Part shown: positions 62,375-64,000 of the stretch, piece by piece
How positions within the stretch are numbered: the stretch's first letter is position 1
How the letters are laid out: every line of letters begins with the position of its first letter
Source: CAVVEQ01 sp963747315
Lineage (GTDB): Bacteria; Chloroflexota; Anaerolineae; Anaerolineales; Anaerolineaceae
Length of the DNA: 64,000 bases
NCBI GenBank assembly: GCA_963747315.1
Contig: CAVVEQ010000006.1
Span: forward strand, 1 to 64,000
Reading direction: 5' to 3'
The notes under the pieces: model-generated
Databases searched by the model: none
What the model was told of the DNA's origin: nothing
The model's input: the letters and a program-made list of their open reading frames with translations, nothing else
Made by a program: the position numbers and the translations under genes

Positions 62375-63257
62375 TTAATTGGATTTTTGTACCCGGCGAA
62401 GTTTTCGAAGTGATGAAAGTTCGGAGTCATAGACTTTCTTGACCCCATCGCCCATCGCTTGTTCCGTCACACGGATGTATTTCACTAATCGCTCGAAGCC
62501 GCCAGGCTCCACCGAGGCTGCCTGGTCAGTTCCCCAGAGTGCGCGGTCAAGGGTGATGTGCCGTTCCACCAGGTTTGCTCCCAGCGCGACCGCCACAACC
62601 GAAGGGATCAAACCTACTTCATGCCCGGAGTACCCCACCGGACAGGGAAACTTTTCTTTCAAAGTTGGGATCATTTTTCAAGTTAAGTTCATCCGGTTCA
62701 CAAGGGTAAGTGCTTGTGGCGTGAGTGATACTAAGATTTTCAGTTCCAAGCAATTTCACCGCGGCCTCTATCTCTTGCATCGTAGACATCCCCGTGGAAA
62801 GGATCAACGGTCTGCTGGTTTTCCGAAGATGCTTTAAGAGACTATGATCGGTGAGTGAAGCGGAAGGGATCTTATAACAGCTCGGGTGAAACGTTTCCAG
62901 AAAATCCACCGAAGGCTCATCCCAAACAGAGGCAAACCAGGTGATCCCGGTTTCAGAGCAGCAACGATCGATCTCCTTGTACTGTTCCTTTGAAAACTCA
63001 ACTCTCTCGCGGTATTCCAGGTAGGAGATGTATCCCCAGGGTGTTTCGCGCATTTGCCCGCGTTGTTCCGGGGGTACGCAGATCTCCGGGGTGCGTTTTT
63101 GAAATTTCACCGCATCCACTCCAGCCTGGGCGGCGGCGGCGATCATTTTTTTCGCCAACTCCAGATCACCATTGTGGTTGATCCCGATCTCCGCCACGAT
63201 ATACGCTGGGAATCCGTCCCCCAGCTTGCGATCATTGATCTTGAATTCTTTTTGCAT
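62375..63257 (-). pseudogene. neuB: N-acetylneuraminate synthase family protein (NeuB), short form, frameshifted
   Basis: The composite of about 293 residues is a NeuB-type TIM-barrel condensing enzyme: PAYIVAEIGINHNGDLELAKKMI, AGVDAVKFQKRTPEI, the LILSTGMSTMQEIEAAV block and, after a frame change near 62670, PVGYSGHEVGLIPSVVAVALGANLVERHITLDRALWGTDQ (metal-binding His). It would condense phosphoenolpyruvate with a ManNAc- or bacillosamine-like sugar. Full NeuB proteins have about 340 residues with a C-terminal SAF (antifreeze-like) domain; this one ends ...LRRVQKSN without it, so it is a short form. One base inserted or lost at an A-rich run repairs the frame. Confidence 0.85.
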
Positions 63258-63276
63258 TCAATCACCTCTATTTGTC

Positions 63277-64000
63277 TTAATTCGAAGCATTTTCCATCAG
63301 AATATCGCACAGTTCGCGAACTGCACCATGCCCGCCCTTGAAACTGAGTACACGGTCAGCCGCGCGCAGTACCGCTGGCTGGGAATCCGCCGGAGCAATG
63401 AAGCAGCCCACGATGGGCTGGCAGGGTAAATCATTGATGTCGTTACCCATATAAATCGCTTCTCTGGGATCGATCCCGCGCTCCACAAGGATCTGTTTCA
63501 GAAGGGAGGCTTTATCCATGATTCCCTGGAAAACTTCAACGTTCATTTTCTTGCAACGAGCGGTCACCACCGGGTTTGTTTCCTGTGAGATCACCACGGG
63601 ATGGACGCTGGTCTTCTGACGCAACAATGATAAACCCAGGCTATCACTACGATTGCCCGCCACACGTTCGCGCCCTCCTTCATCCACCCACACGCGGTTA
63701 TCAGTAAGGACGCCATCGAAATCCATCACAAGCAGGGAGACTTTTGAGGGAATCCCGCGTCGTTTCTTTGCCGGATCCACGAACTCCATGCCGCTGTTCA
63801 GTACCAGATATTCATATCGCTTCCAATCAAAGGGCGAATCGATATCGCTTGTGTATCGTGCATCCAATATTAGCGGAAGGACGATGTCACCGCTAAGTGA
63901 ATTCTGCCTGCGGATTGTCGCCACCCGGATCGCATCTATGTGCCCAGTCTGCCAAAATATTGGTGGTAAAACCTGGCGGGGGGCATTGTAGGGTTCGGAG
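63277..64000 (-). CDS. neuA: Acylneuraminate cytidylyltransferase-KdsC-like phosphatase fusion, cut by the window edge
   Basis: The visible 240 residues begin in the C-terminal end of a NeuA domain (NAPRQVLPPIFWQTGHIDAIRVATI, then LPLILDARYTSDIDSPFDWKRYEYLVL, the DxD-type end of CMP-sialate synthetases). From residue about 90 a HAD phosphatase domain follows: VSLLVMDFDGVLTDNRVWVDEGG (catalytic Asp pair), VVISQETNPVVTARCKKM and EAIYMGNDINDLPCQPIVG (the KdsC-type Asp). Bacterial and animal CMP-sialate synthetases with this fusion couple CMP activation with a phosphatase-like domain. The N-terminus is beyond base 64000. It directly precedes neuB, which ends the biosynthetic part of the locus. 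Confidence 0.88.
   Translation of the reverse strand, partial: SEPYNAPRQVLPPIFWQTGHIDAIRVATIRRQNSLSGDIVLPLILDARYTSDIDSPFDWKRYEYLVLNSGMEFVDPAKKRRGIPSKVSLLVMDFDGVLTDNRVWVDEGGRERVAGNRSDSLGLSLLRQKTSVHPVVISQETNPVVTARCKKMNVEVFQGIMDKASLLKQILVERGIDPREAIYMGNDINDLPCQPIVGCFIAPADSQPAVLRAADRVLSFKGGHGAVRELCDILMENASN

Overview
The window looks like a contig from an anaerobic bacterium of the phylum Chloroflexota, probably Anaerolineae. This is inferred from gene content, not from a marker tree: very long secreted beta-helix proteins, a DUF4388 / Ras-like GTPase / V4R signalling set, PIN-TRAM next to cysS, a T-box leader on serS, and 2-mers of glycosyltransferases in a large glycan locus. About a dozen otherwise well-conserved genes are split by one or more frame changes, often at homopolymers, while their neighbours are intact. 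I read most of these as uncorrected sequence indels and list each as one composite gene marked pseudogene/frameshifted.

Region 1 (1-9.3 kb) is a sugar-acid and inositol catabolic cluster on the + strand: a LarA-family (nickel-dependent epimerase/racemase) gene, 6-phosphogluconate dehydrogenase, a PfkB kinase, a zinc alcohol dehydrogenase, then iolG-, iolN-, iolM- and iolO-like genes. The last four match the Thermotoga-type inositol route, in which myo-inositol is oxidised twice, hydrolysed to 5-keto-L-gluconate and epimerised to D-tagaturonate. No transporter or regulator is visible.

Region 2 (9.3-13.3 kb) holds an iron module (DtxR regulator, FeoA-FeoB fusion, FeoC-like protein, each nearly abutting) and a YedF/DsrE-like gene behind a palindromic operator. 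Region 3 (13.2-19.3 kb) is a divergent set: an SDR and a SnoaL-like protein on one side, an FAD amine-oxidase/desaturase-like protein and a CrtC/AttH-like protein on the other, followed by small conserved hypotheticals and a lipoprotein alpha/beta hydrolase. Region 4 (19.6-23.6 kb) has tRNA-Glu, SRAP peptidase, formiminotransferase-cyclodeaminase, an M23 lipoprotein and dCTP deaminase.

Region 5 (23.6-33.1 kb) is the most striking: two tandem paralogous secreted proteins of about 1,485 residues, made mostly of parallel beta-helix coils, each with its own promoter, leader and terminator. Promoter, leader, signal peptide and terminator are conserved between the copies far better than the bodies.

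Region 6 (33.1-43.9 kb): PIN-TRAM protein, cysS, rlmB, serS (with T-box leader and promoter), a TPP-riboswitch operon thiN-thiB-thiP without an ATPase gene, and the V4R / GTPase / DUF4388 set. Region 7 (44-49 kb): a degraded AT-rich small gene, a Helicase_C_3-like protein, kbl and a DUF6056-like membrane protein.

Region 8 (48.8-64 kb) is a minus-strand surface-glycan locus: GT2 enzymes, membrane GT39-like enzymes, FkbM and NoeA-like methyltransferases, a DUF115/GT42-like protein, a capsule-type protein, an SDR/2-hydroxyacid dehydrogenase pair, and a nonulosonic-acid set (NeuB, a NeuA, and a NeuA-KdsC-like fusion cut by the right edge). It probably builds and attaches a sialic-acid-like sugar.
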